From Stictocephala bisonia (Eukaryota > Arthropoda > Insecta > Hemiptera > Membracidae): a DNA stretch of 64,000 bases. Of this stretch, positions 54,499 through 64,000 are shown piece after piece. Location: the NCBI GenBank assembly GCA_035578905.1, contig JAQJVL010002142.1:1-64000 (forward strand), read 5' to 3'. The position numbers were made by a program, and so were the translations under genes. The notes under the pieces are model-generated. The model saw only the letters and a program-made list of their open reading frames with translations. It did not search any database and was not told the DNA's origin. How positions within the stretch are numbered: position 1 is the first letter of the stretch; every line of letters starts with the position of its first letter.

Positions 54499-57400
54499 TA
54501 AGGTGAGGTGGGGTAAGTGCACTACGTAAAATCGAAAGTTCAACTTTGACCAAGTCTGAGCACATCATTTTTAATGGTAGAAACTTCATATTTTTACCAT
54601 GCATTTTCAAGATTGTTCTCTATTAGTCTTGAAATTTTCATAAAAATAAAAAATAAAACTCTTATAATTTTTTTGTTTAAATTTTTTCTACCCAGTGTAT
54701 GCACTTGCCCCAAGTAGTGGGGCAAGTGCATTTTCTGCCTCTATATCCCATGGTAAGTGTATTAGGAAAACAGTGGGGTTAGAGCATATAGAACTTTTTG
54801 AGAGCTTTCTAACACTTTTTACAGAACTGAATTATCTCTTACAGTTTTTGAGATACGAACTTTTTTCAAAGGCGAGAAATCTTGTTTTTTAAAATGCTTA
54901 AAAACGTAATTTTGATTTCACTTACCAAATTGGGTTAATCCATCTCCTGGTAGTGGGAATAAATGTTTTTGATAAAAATAGGTATCCTTAAGTGTCCTTA
55001 TCACTTTTTAAACATGAAAACTGTTTTTTACATTAAAAATAAAGTTATAAAAAACACTCACTCACTCTAAAAGTCACTTATTTTTCATATTTACACATTT
55101 TGTATTTACATTTTTTACATTTATTTCTACTGGATGTTGTAGGAGGAGAATTGTATGTTAAAAACAATTTCTCCTCTGCGACCCAGTGAAGGTTCTGGTA
55201 AAATTTTTATAATATCTTCGTCTGTTACCTCGCTCACGTCCTCATTATCAGGGAATTGGAAGATGCTTATCTTCTTGTTAGGTATTTTTCTCACATACCT
55301 TACTATTGGGTTACCGTCAGTATTAATTGATTGAATTATCCCCACAAAATGTTTGTATGTTTTTTTTGTGGCAAACTTTACTAAAACCCAGTCATTAACT
55401 TTTCTTACATTTTCAGGGTTGATTATAGCTTCTGTTTCTTTTTCATATTCTTCCTCCCTTTGCATTTGAGACCACAAGTCCTCATTATCACTTGACTCGT
55501 CGCTTTCTAGGCTTTCCGAGCTTTCTGAGCTTTCTGAAGTTATGTAATCTTCCATCTTCTTCTTTTTCCCTTTAGGAAAATTTTGTTTTTCTTTTGGTCC
55601 TCTTTTGTTTTTTGTCATTTTTTGCTTGTTTACTTTTTCTTTTTTTTTCTTTTCTTCCTCTTCTTTTTCTTTAAGTCTTTGGACAACATCTTCATGTGTT
55701 ATGATCTCAGCTCCCTTAGCTATTCTTGTTCTTTTAGACTTTTGTACTGGTGAACTGGTAGCAATTGTCTTAAGGAAAAGTTCTTCAAAACTAGAATTCT
55801 GTTTTGACACACATTCATCTTCATTTTCACAGCTCATGTTTAGGATAGGCTTCTGTATACGTGATGTTCCTGCTTGAGGCTCATGATCAGTTTGGGGCTC
55901 ATCACTGAAGATTTGAGGGTCAGGATCATCAGGATTATCCGAATCTTCATTATCTTCTGTGGATTGAGATGCTGTTGATTTAGATTGGTGATCTTCCCAC
56001 CTTTTTAGGGCTGATGGTTCAAATTTTGATTTTGGAATCACATCTGCATTAAAAGGATGGATCCCTCCTTTTTTAAAACCGTTGGTAATATTTTCAGGTT
56101 TCAGCTCTTGCCAAACTTTTCCCAGTAAAGAGGAAAATACCTTTTTGGGTACTTTTGATGCTTTATTTTGTCTCTGCCATTTGACCAGCTCTTGGTCCCA
56201 AGTACTCTTAAAGGATTTGATTACCGCAAGATCAAGAGGTTGCAGAAGGTGGCTTGTGTGTGGAGGCAACTTTATTATTGTTATCTGCTCTTCAACTGCC
56301 TTCTGAATTAAATCTAAGTTTATGTGGGTACTGTGACCATCATAAATTATTATTACTGGTCTTTCTGGCCCAATACTCTTCAACAAGCTTCTTTCAAAAT
56401 AGTTTTTAAACACATCAGTCTCCATCCAACCATTCTTTGTAGCTGCGTAGGTAGTTCCAGGATATGCTTGTGCTGAGGTCCACTCGTCCCACACATTTTT
56501 GCCCTTGAAAACAATGAGTGGGGGTAACTTAGCTCCTGCTGCACTACACCCTAGTAGGACAGTTATGTTTTCTCTCCCTGGAGCACTTGTTCTCATGGCT
56601 GAAACCCCTATTTCCCCAACAACCTTTGATTTTGACGGATCCAAACAGAAGCCGGTCTCATCTAGATTCCATATCTGGGTCGGAGGCACTTTCAGCTCTT
56701 CTAAGGTATCTTTCAAAATGTTAAAATATTCATAAATGATGAAAGGATCACATGCTTTTCTACGAGCAATTTCAACATTTTCAGGTTTCTTAATAGAAAG
56801 ACGGTGACGCTTTCTAAAACCAATGAACCAGTCTTTGCCTTGGGTATTGTTTTTAAAATTATTTTTGATAACATTATCTGCAACATACTGACCAACAAGT
56901 TCTAAGACTTCTTTTCTTGTCAATCCAAATCCGTATTTTTCCAAGCACTTTATACCTGTTACTAACTTAATTTCCTCTTCTAAGGGGATTGTTGTACCCC
57001 TTCCACCAGATTTAGATTTATTCCCTCGTCTGCCTCTTACATGGTCTGATATCGTTGGAACAGGTATTTTATATATTTTACTAGCTCTTCGCAGTCCACA
57101 CTTCCCACTTTTAACATCATCCACAGCTTTTTTCAAGTCCTCTTTTGAATAACTTAATCCTCTTATTGTCTTTCTTTTATAATTACGCACCATTTTCAAA
57201 CAATAAACTTTTAACTAGGCCTACTTTAACTACGTTGTTACTAAGCTACTTGCTCACATTACAACAAGTACGGTAGGCTATCTAGAAAGCAAAGAAAAAT
57301 TATTAGTAAACAAGCAAAGCCAAACTTTAATCATATTAGGCTAGATAAAACAAACATGCAGGAACATGAGTTTAAGCATAACATTTACATGGTGGGGCAA

Positions 57401-57818
57401 GTGCATATTTGGTGTGTGCACTTGCCCCCCATCAACAAAAATAGGGGGCAAGTGCACAACGCCCATTAATTTTTAAACTATAATAGATGGAAACTAAATC
57501 CAAACATGACTGAAAAGTACACTTAAAACTGTACAAAATAAACCAATAATAATAATAATAATAAAATTTTTTACTTTTTTGTTATGTTTAAAAAAAAACC
57601 TATACGATCTTCCCCTCAGAGGAAAAATTACATGATCTTTGAAAAATTGATTCCACATATTTAAATCATTCCATGGAAATATAGCTTTATAATGTACATG
57701 AAGTATGATTAAAAAGGAAGCTTTTGCTGCAAATCCTGGTTCTGTAGGGCAAAACTTAAGCGATTGAGATACCTCGTATGCTCTTGCCCCATTTACGCTC
57801 TTACCCCACCTCACCCTA
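54499..57818 (-). mobile_element. Intact pogo/Tigger-like transposon
   Basis: The inverted ends are AGGTGAGGTGGGGTAAGTGC (54501) and, on the other strand, GGGTGAGGTGGGGTAAGAGC (from 57816). TA flanks them (54499-54500, 57817-57818). GGGGCAAGTGCA-type subterminal repeats lie at 54700-54711 and 54719-54730 (head to head) and at 57392-57406, 57416-57430 and 57444-57458. The ORF is intact. It lies in the Ubl7-like intron, opposite to the gene. Confidence 0.9.
55127..57199 (-). CDS. pogo/Tigger-like DDE transposase, intact, with C-terminal extension
   Basis: This 690-residue protein opens with a psq-type helix-turn-helix (YSKEDLKKAVDDVKSGKCGL, then ASKIYKIPVPTISDHVRG) and a CENP-B-like second DNA-binding segment (GKDWFIGFRKRHRLS). 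The catalytic residues are Asp180 (WNLDETGF), Asp287 (IIYDGHSTH) and Asp323 (LQPLDLAVIKSF), a D-D35-D spacing. After the catalytic domain come an acidic Ser-rich part, a Lys/Glu coiled segment (EKEEEEKKKKEKVNK) and a final globular part (NDWVLVKFATKKTYKHFVG, then RYVRKIPN). The last is seen in other insect pogo-like proteins but has no known job. The transposase presumably cuts at TA and may be active. Confidence 0.93.
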   Translation of the reverse strand: MKMVRNYKRKTIRGLSYSKEDLKKAVDDVKSGKCGLRRASKIYKIPVPTISDHVRGRRGNKSKSGGRGTTIPLEEEIKLVTGIKCLEKYGFGLTRKEVLELVGQYVADNVIKNNFKNNTQGKDWFIGFRKRHRLSIKKPENVEIARRKACDPFIIYEYFNILKDTLEELKVPPTQIWNLDETGFCLDPSKSKVVGEIGVSAMRTSAPGRENITVLLGCSAAGAKLPPLIVFKGKNVWDEWTSAQAYPGTTYAATKNGWMETDVFKNYFERSLLKSIGPERPVIIIYDGHSTHINLDLIQKAVEEQITIIKLPPHTSHLLQPLDLAVIKSFKSTWDQELVKWQRQNKASKVPKKVFSSLLGKVWQELKPENITNGFKKGGIHPFNADVIPKSKFEPSALKRWEDHQSKSTASQSTEDNEDSDNPDDPDPQIFSDEPQTDHEPQAGTSRIQKPILNMSCENEDECVSKQNSSFEELFLKTIATSSPVQKSKRTRIAKGAEIITHEDVVQRLKEKEEEEKKKKEKVNKQKMTKNKRGPKEKQNFPKGKKKKMEDYITSESSESSESLESDESSDNEDLWSQMQREEEYEKETEAIINPENVRKVNDWVLVKFATKKTYKHFVGIIQSINTDGNPIVRYVRKIPNKKISIFQFPDNEDVSEVTDEDIIKILPEPSLGRRGEIVFNIQFSSYNIQ

Positions 57819-58221
57819 AGGTTTTTCAATCAAGATATTATTAACCCTTCAGTACATATGAGAACACCAGTTCACTCGCGAGGACTGTGAGTCCGCTACT
57901 AAAATCCATTGGTGTGGCCTAGAATCTACTATGAAAATAATTCATGAAAAAATGGACAATGCACCTATTCTATATAAATACTTATTGACTAAAATGAAGT
58001 AGGCTGTTAGCAATGTACTTTTCAGGTAAATTACACCATGGTAACCTAACCCATTGCAGATCAGTAACGAGATAGCTCGTCATGTAAATGTGGGCCTAGC
58101 AGTAGGCAGCACACATTGCATCCTGGGCTTTGTCTTTTGGTTCTAAATGTTTTTAATTTCATCTGCTAGTTGTAGTAAGGAAGTTCTTCGACAATCTAAA
58201 GAAGTGAACAACATCCTACGT
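57819..58221. other. Intron sequence with a possible lone piggyBac end
   Basis: TTAACCCTTCAGTACATATG at 57841 resembles the left end of element D (TTAACCCTTTCAGGAGTA). No partner end was found, so it may be a truncated relic. Confidence 0.3.
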
Positions 58222-58628
58222 TTAACCCTTTCAGGAGTATGGAATAATGCATTTAAAAGTAATGACGTTCTGGAACGTCATGTCTAATAAAGGCTCAAAA
58301 GGGTAGTGACGTTCTGGAACATAATATGTATGTTTTTTACCAAACAAATTTGTACTGCTCCATAATGTTATGGAGATGGTTATACATGTGTATAACCATC
58401 TCCAAAAGTAAAAAAATACATTTCTGGTAAGGAGGAATTATGATTCCAGCAACGGTAATTCACATAATTGAGACCTGGGCAGGGATTTGTCTGTGGAAGG
58501 AGTAGTCCTTCAAGACAACTGCGTACACTGGCTTTTCGGCCTTCTCGCCAAGTCAGCCATGTTATCAGTAACCAACAGTGGAAAAACAACAACAAATACC
58601 TAAGTCTGTTATCCAATAAAATAAGGAC

Positions 58629-58930
58629 ATGGGTACCATAGATAGATCGGACATGTTAATATTGTTCAAAGAAAATACTATGACATGGTATAGAAAACAT
58701 TTTTTCATTTGTGAGATTTCACCCCGTAGAATTGCATTCCAAACGTTCAAAATCCATAACAACAACAGCGAAATTACATTTTCGGAATTCAAACTGAACT
58801 TTTTTAGACAAACCTTTGAATGCCATTATCAAACAAGAAAGACAAAGGCCATGCCGCACTGAGCAACGATAAACATCTGCTATGGCCAACTGCCTGGCAT
58901 TTCCCACACCCTGTACGAAATTTTTAAGGT
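58629..58930 (+). pseudogene. piggyBac transposase C-terminal fragment
   Basis: MGTIDRSDMLILFKENTMTW, then YRKHFFICEISPRRIAF and NNNSEITFSEFKLNFFRQ, match the segment after the third catalytic Asp (GxVDxxDQM...RKTxxWYKKxFFHLLDxxLxNAxxLY...ITFxEFRxxLxxQ). After a stop, LSNDKHLLWPTAWHFP recalls the RLxGRHFP segment before the Cys-rich domain. Upstream catalytic parts and the Cys-rich end are lost. Confidence 0.7.
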
Positions 58931-59017
58931 CAACAGAGGAAACCTTAAAAGTGGTACTGTAACTCTAAAATAAACGTTAAATAGCCTAGCGAAGAGACAC
59001 ATCATATGAGCAATGCA

Positions 59018-59780
59018 TCAAATCAAATCAAAAATTCTTTATTTGTGTTGTACTATACATACAGAAATAGTGTCATATCTAATTTCGCTAAGATTAATAC
59101 ATATATATATTCATACATACATATACATATATACATACACACACACATATACACATACATACACACATTATATTCATTTCCACTTTACTGTTACATATTA
59201 TCATACATCATTTAATCAATTGATAGCTAAAATACTAATTTAGCATTATTAAACTAGTATGTTACATTATTCTATGTTAACTTATATTTAAATATTAACC
59301 ATACTCAAGTATAAAATACTCGTTTCCATTAACATTGAATAGATATTACCAAACTTGCATGAATGTATAGTAGCCTATTAAAAAAATAAAAATTGACCAT
59401 TCAATCAAAAACTGTCTTTAATCGTTTTTCCAAAACTCAGCTAATGAGTAACAACTCTTCTTCAGAAGAAATTCTTTAAGTGTTTTTTTAAAAGAAGTGC
59501 TATTTATCTGATTTTTTACAGTAATTGGTAAGTGATTAAAAAATTTAACTCCCATATGAGATGCTTTTTTTGTATAGAAACTAAGATTATGTTGGGAGGT
59601 GTCAAATTGGTTCCGGTTCCGAGTGTTATAAGAATGAATGTTACTCCTTAAAATAAAATTTTGTAATTGATCGTTTACTCTAACTATGCAGTCAAGTATG
59701 TATATGCGCGTATCCCTGTTTTCAAATATTTCATACAAACTAAAAATTTTAAATTGTTCATTAATTGCTTTTTCTTTGAC
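59018..59780 (-). mobile_element. Non-LTR 3' fragment nested in piggyBac element D
   Basis: On the minus strand the frame reads INEQFKIFSLYEIFENRDTR, then HSYNTRNRNQFDTSQHNLSF, SHMGVKFFNHLPITVKNQ and FKKTLKEFLLKKSCYSLAEF. This is the C-terminal end of Jockey/CR1-like ORF2. A 3' UTR ends in TTTGATTTGATTTGATGC (59018-59032). (CA)n/(TA)n-like repeats at 59100-59165 lie in the UTR. Confidence 0.8.
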
Positions 59781-59939
59781 TTATTTAATAAATTGTACCA
59801 TTTTTAGTACCTTACAATAAAACTGGTGAAAACGCAAAAAAAATTATGGTTTTAATTTTTTACTCAATAGCGTCATTTTTGTGCTCAAAATTAGTGATTT
59901 CATGACATTCCAAAATGTTACTACTCCTTAAAGGGTTGA

Positions 59940-60248
59940 CATGGGTTTTTTTAACACTGTTACTTACTTACTTGGTACTTACTTACTGTTACTACTGTAG
60001 ATGTTTCATGTACAATGTTAACTAGATAGGGTGAGCCTGTCTATTACCAATCGTAGTTTAAATAGATTTGCTTTACATTTAGTTTCAGTATCGTGAGTTT
60101 TTGTTTATAGATGGAGTGATTTAGTGTAGAGTGCAAAATGGAAAATTGACGTTCATCTTAGTTAGATCGATATTTATTGGAAATATTTTTACATTTATTT
60201 ATAATAGTTAATTAATTAGAGATATTATTTAATTGGGACTGTAGTTTG
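59940..60248. other. Intron sequence without recognised features
   Basis: AT-rich, no ORF or repeat end. Confidence 0.45.
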
Positions 60249-60867
60249 GACTAGAAACTGCAAAGTTACCAAACAAGCGCTTTTGTACCTTACATTTCAA
60301 CTTGTTAAGTATAAATATTGTATGGGTTTTAGTATATACAATGATAGTTAAATTACTTCATTCAGAGAATATAAGTATTTTTTATGGTTAAAAAAACCTT
60401 GCAAAGCGCTTAAAAATGGCCCGCAGCTACAGGATAACCGCCAGTTCTATGAAATATTGAAATATGAAGATATTGAAAAATAAATGTATTAATAAACAAA
60501 ATATGAGCTACCTTCAGTTATACAGGTTCCTCATCATTTTCAATCAAACAACACTGCTCTGCAGTCAGCGACGCTTGCCAGGCTTCCCGCTGTGTCTCAC
60601 TGCCAAACTTGATGATCCGCAATGGGTTATTGGTAACACAAAATGATAATTTAACCATAGAACTAGTAATTATATTTTCCCATGGTGGCAGGCTATTTTT
60701 AGATGCTTTGCAAAGTTTTTTTAATCATAAAAATTCATATAGCCTATTCTCTGAACGAGATAATTTAACTATCATTGCATTCACTAAAATTCATACAATA
60801 CTTATGCTCAGCAAGTAAAAATCCAATGTACAAAAACAGTTGTTTGGTAACTTTGCAGTTTATAGTC
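60249..60867. mobile_element. Inverted-repeat element enclosing an exon-like ORF
   Basis: Arms of about 175 bp, 60249-60424 and 60686-60867, are inverted copies of each other. They share exact stretches such as AAACTGCAAAGTTACCAAAC and CAATGATAGTTAAATTA and differ by roughly one base in five. The 260 bp between them hold a minus-strand coding segment. No target duplication or transposase was found. It lies in the large intron of the Ubl7-like gene. It may be a long-TIR DNA transposon that took up a gene fragment, or an inverted duplication around an old exon. Confidence 0.55.
60518..60662 (-). CDS. Exon-like terminal coding segment inside the inverted repeat
   Basis: After a TACTAG acceptor-like site the frame reads SMVKLSFCVTNNPLRIIKFG, then SETQREAWQASLTAEQCCLI and ENDEEPV before TAA at 60518. 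GC content and residue use are protein-like and unlike the AT-rich surroundings. LRIIKFGSETQREAWQASL vaguely recalls the last strand and helix of PH-type domains; this is a guess. It could also start at its own ATG (60657). I do not recognise the parent gene. Confidence 0.45.
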
Positions 60868-61300
60868 ACCTCAGAAATTTACAAAATGTCTCCTGCAATA
60901 TGTTAAAAACTAGGTAGATTAAAAAAAAACATAGTTTATTTGCTAAGGAAATGTTTTATGGCAAAAAACTAACAAAAAATAAACTCATAAATAGAAATTG
61001 ACTTGATATGTCTCCTTTGTTTATTGAATTATTTATTATTTTTATCGTTATATATTTCATTGCTAGAAAGGAATTATGGTACTAATTGTTTTAGTGATAT
61101 AAAGTTAAATTTTGAATGATATACTAATAATATAAAACGTAAATCATATTCTTACAACTTCATAAAAGATATGATGAACCTGTTTTCATTCACAATGTAA
61201 TATGAATGTGATTCAAGGCCACTGTTGCTAAGATGACTTGCAATAAAACAAAAATTAACTATAAGATTTTATTTTACAAATTTTAAGTGATTTGTTCCAG
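60868..61300. other. End of the Ubl7-like intron
   Basis: AT-rich intronic DNA without recognised features up to the acceptor at 61300. Confidence 0.5.
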
Positions 61301-61402
61301 AATTAGTATACTGTGGCAACATACTTGATGATGAGGCCACTTTGGATGTCTGCGGAATTAAGTCTGGGGTAATGATTCATGTGCTGAAGAAAAAGGCTAA
61401 AG
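61301..61402 (+). CDS. Ubl7: Ubl7-like gene, second coding exon (ubiquitin fold, second half)
   Basis: The acceptor TTTGTTCCAG (61291-61300) and donor AAAG|GTAATA border 102 nt. With the G of the first exon it reads ELVYCGNILDDEATLDVCGI, then KSGVMIHVLKKKAK. LVYCG...L.DD.TL...GI..G..IHVL is the second half of a ubiquitin-like fold, closest to UBL7. The phase at the next junction is again 1. Later exons, including the expected UBA domain, must lie beyond the window or were too diverged to see in 61403-62600. Confidence 0.75.
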
Positions 61403-62682
61403 GTAATATTAGGCCTATGGTATGGTTTACATTATTACATAGTAAATGTTTGAAGCGGTCTGAGTATAATTTGAGTTACCAATAAAGTCAGTTGTGTTTT
61501 TCAACTTTTTAAAATAGATTAAATCATTTTTACTGTAGAATTAGGAGTTTTTATTTTTGGGGGGAGGGGGTGTGGGACATAATAAACTTTTCAATATATT
61601 ATACAAGGTAAATACTTTGAATAGGGAAAAATCCTTTGTAAATCAGCAAGCTGCTATTTTATTTTTCTATATAACATTTATATCCCTTCAAAATTATGAT
61701 TTAAGGTGGTAGTTTCCCAAAACATCAAGTCATTGTTGAAAGGTCAACAGCCCCAGACAGCCCAATAGTAGCAATGCAATTTTACTGTCAGCGGGCCAAA
61801 ACACGATTTTCTATTTCAACTGTAGTGTTTGTGTTTATTATTATAATGTGTTATAGTGAACACTTTATGATTATTAAAGGTCCATTCTAGTGGACCATAA
61901 GTTGATGTTATGCGTTTTTCAATGTAAATTAATCAAGGATGACACTTACAGTGTTACATATTTAACTATGAAAAACTATGAAAATACTAAATTTTTTACA
62001 AAAACCAATTAATTGCCCAATAGAATAGGTCTTCAACTTTCAAATAAAACACCAAGTGTTTCGATATAATTACTATTACAAACCGAATCATTGAAATAGA
62101 AACCCACGTTTTTAGCAAAGGGAAACGGCCACCTTAAAAATTTCCAAGATAACTTATTATTATCAAAGCATATTTAAATACAACCTTTTATTTGGTGGTG
62201 AATTATTTGGTGGTGAATATTGAATGAGGTTGAATGAAATATGTTGTTAGAAATTTTGACAGATGCCTTCATGAAATGTTTGATTTATCTGATTTCCAAG
62301 CATCATACTAGAGGTGTGAATTATTAGAGTTACAGCAAAATGTAAATATTATAAATTATATAAAATTACTTTGGAAAAGACACTGTTAAGATGTGAAGGA
62401 AAAGACAAAGATGAAAAAGATAAATGTTATTCAGCATGTAATTTTTCAAAACGAAAAACAGTGCTTCATTGTGTTGTGAAAGTATTTGTTTTATTTTTAA
62501 ACATTACCATTTAGATGTTGTTGTTTCTTGGATTTCTTAGTTTTAAAATAAATCTAACTTATTTTTTATAGTTTCAATTAAAATGAGCAGAACATAACAT
62601 ACATACTATTTTCATTGGTAAGTGGTAGTTTTAATAATTATATAACATAGGACAAAAATAGTACAGCCTTGTATGTCTCAAG
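61403..62682. other. AT-rich stretch without recognised exons
   Basis: No exon, ORF or repeat end was recognised. A G-run (61558-61571) is the only simple feature. The 5' UTR of the following retroelement probably starts in its right part. Confidence 0.4.
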
Positions 62683-63978
62683 ATGGCGCCGGCCAGTAGT
62701 GACGCGATTGCAGTTAGCTCCGTGGAAATTCACCATTCTTTGTGTAAATTATGTAAAAAACGGGTTCTAAAGGGTATAAAATGTGATAGATGTAGTTTCT
62801 GGATTCATACCAAGTGTGCACAAATGGACATTGATATATTAAATGACGAAGAGATGTGGTTTTGCCATACGTGCATAATCGAACAGAAGGACGCTGAAAC
62901 CGCCGCCATTATCTCAAGTAAGGACGCCGTGATATCCCAACTTAACCTGGATCTATCCGAACTATTGAAGGTAAATGAAAAGCTGAGTAATGATAAGAGA
63001 CTACTTGAAATCAAGCTCAATGAGTCTTACCTAAAATCTCATCAATCAAATGAACCACTAAACTGTGAGACACCCAGGCCTAACTTAACCAGAGGCTGGG
63101 AATCAGTTCCCTATAGATCAATGAGATTCAATCAAGGAAGGCCTAGGCATACTAATTTGTCAACCTCATCTGCCTCTGAGAATGAACACTTCCCCTCTCT
63201 TCATAATAGTTATTCTGCTCTTGCTGATATTGAACCAGAGTTACATAGCACAACACATAGGACTACGACACTGTCTAGGCCTACACCACATTCTAGGCCT
63301 ATGCGAGGTTATATGAAAAACTTTAACCAGACCAAGAAACCAACTACATCTAAGAAGTATGATCCAATGACCTCACAAAAAGACCATAAAGTCCTACTGT
63401 ACAGTGATAGCTATGGTAGAAACATCTCATCACATCTACAATCCACTCTAAGTAAGAAGAAGTTTGTCGTATCTGGTATTGTCAAGCCAAGTGCCACCAT
63501 GAAACAAGTTGTAGGCCTTGATTACAATAAGCTACCTAAATTGTCGAGTAAAGACTTTCTTGTAATAATGGCTGGTGCAAATGATGTTGCTCAACAATCA
63601 CCCCAAAATGCCATCAACATGCTCAACAGCACGCTGGAAGAACTGAAAGACACCAATGTAATTGTCGTCAGCATCCCTCATCGACATGACCTTCCGCATG
63701 AATCTCCGATCAACACCAGTGTGCAAGAAACCAACATGCAGCTCAAGTCTATCTGCAAGCCCTTTAAAAATGTGCGCATTGTGAACACGACAGACTGTCA
63801 GAGGGAGAACCATACTCGGCATGGACAGCACTTTAGTACCTTAGGTAAATTAAACTTAGCTAGAACTTTAAGTCAGATAGTTAAAGATACATTGAACAAG
63901 ACAAATAAGGTAGCCAATTCTGTAGGAACATCTGTTCAACACATTGTAGGATCTGATCCGGGAAACGGCTTGGACTGA
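62683..63978 (+). CDS. Non-LTR retrotransposon ORF1: PHD finger plus SGNH/GDSL esterase domain
   Basis: This 431-residue protein starts at ATG 62683 (CAAGATGGCG). Residues 21-64 form a Cys4-His-Cys3 PHD finger (C21, C24, C34, C37, H42, C45, C61, C64). A short coiled-coil segment (about 75-115, ISQLNLDLSELLKVNEKLSN) and a Ser/Thr/Pro-rich linker follow. Residues 240-410 form an SGNH hydrolase fold with block I VLLYSDSYGRNIS, block III LVIMAGANDV and a late RHGQHFSTLGKLNLAR carrying the His. This combination is typical of ORF1 in CR1-type elements, where it may bind RNA or membranes. The ORF2 with RT should lie beyond the right edge. The frame is intact. Confidence 0.88.
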   Translation: MAPASSDAIAVSSVEIHHSLCKLCKKRVLKGIKCDRCSFWIHTKCAQMDIDILNDEEMWFCHTCIIEQKDAETAAIISSKDAVISQLNLDLSELLKVNEKLSNDKRLLEIKLNESYLKSHQSNEPLNCETPRPNLTRGWESVPYRSMRFNQGRPRHTNLSTSSASENEHFPSLHNSYSALADIEPELHSTTHRTTTLSRPTPHSRPMRGYMKNFNQTKKPTTSKKYDPMTSQKDHKVLLYSDSYGRNISSHLQSTLSKKKFVVSGIVKPSATMKQVVGLDYNKLPKLSSKDFLVIMAGANDVAQQSPQNAINMLNSTLEELKDTNVIVVSIPHRHDLPHESPINTSVQETNMQLKSICKPFKNVRIVNTTDCQRENHTRHGQHFSTLGKLNLARTLSQIVKDTLNKTNKVANSVGTSVQHIVGSDPGNGLD

Positions 63979-64000
63979 CTGAGCCTTGTGTTGAGAACAA

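Larger units (their letters stand above)
58222..59939 (+). mobile_element. Degenerate piggyBac-type element (element D) with nested retroelement
   Basis: The left end CCCTTTCAGGAGTA (58226) and the complement of the right end CCCTTTAAGGAGTA (to 59935) match at 12 of 14 bases. The left target is TTAA (58222-58225), the right is TTGA (59936-59939), probably a mutated TTAA. Palindrome ATGACGTTC-TG-GAACGTCAT at 58262-58281 is repeated in part at 58306-58325 and near the right end. Transposase fragments are on the plus strand. A non-LTR 3' fragment is inserted at 59018-59780. Confidence 0.7.

Noticed and set aside
57841..57880. TTAACCCTTCAGTACATATG as the end of another piggyBac element
   Set aside because: No matching opposite end or transposase sequence was found nearby; kept only as a note.

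Overview
The window is nuclear DNA of a eukaryote, most likely an arthropod and probably an insect. It is AT-rich, with spliced genes on large introns. Its mobile elements are Penelope-like, Jockey/CR1/RTE-type non-LTR, piggyBac, pogo/Tigger, mariner, Helitron, tRNA-derived SINE and foldback elements. No bacterial operons, rRNA genes or CRISPR arrays were seen. The taxon is inferred from element content only.

Two host genes can be traced. A minus-strand gene with an N-terminal RNA-recognition motif has exons at 20891-20805, 17877-17696, 11329-11199 and 10845-10668, and a likely last exon at 8362-8137. A plus-strand Ubl7-like gene has two ubiquitin-fold exons (54023-54164 and 61301-61402) separated by a 7.1 kb intron. 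Nearly everything else is transposon-derived and lies in or between these genes.

Layout. 0.8-7.7 kb: a tandem Penelope-like array of two identical full copies plus a third terminal repeat, flanked by a 14-bp direct repeat. 8.4-10 kb: a non-LTR 3' end, a tRNA-derived SINE and an internally deleted mariner. 11.9-15.8 kb: a non-LTR element whose endonuclease ORF is split by a piggyBac MITE. 16-20.6 kb: retroelement fragments, a GA microsatellite and a probable solo LTR. 24.4-27.2 kb: an apparently intact piggyBac. 28.9-32.3 kb: a Helitron, a degenerate non-LTR element and a SINE. 34.4 kb: a 36-bp minisatellite. 35.5-38.3 kb: a piggyBac pseudogene nested in a Tigger-like MITE. 38.5-40.5 kb: a long-TIR element with a SINE inside. 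41.5-47 kb: a SINE, foldbacks, hAT/RTE/Jockey fragments and a Helitron inserted into a reverse transcriptase (RT) ORF. 48-53.5 kb: non-LTR elements. 54.5-57.8 kb: an intact pogo-like element. 58.2-59.9 kb: a fourth piggyBac relic with a nested retroelement. 60.2-60.9 kb: an inverted-repeat element carrying an exon-like ORF. 62.7 kb to the end: a PHD-plus-SGNH ORF1 of a non-LTR element that leaves the window.

The most distinctive signal is that the piggyBac-type elements each carry their own family-specific palindrome, repeated near both ends, next to a transposase with a C-terminal cysteine-rich domain where one is preserved. Several nested insertions are so precise that removing the inserted element rejoins the host element's reading frame, which fixes the order of events.
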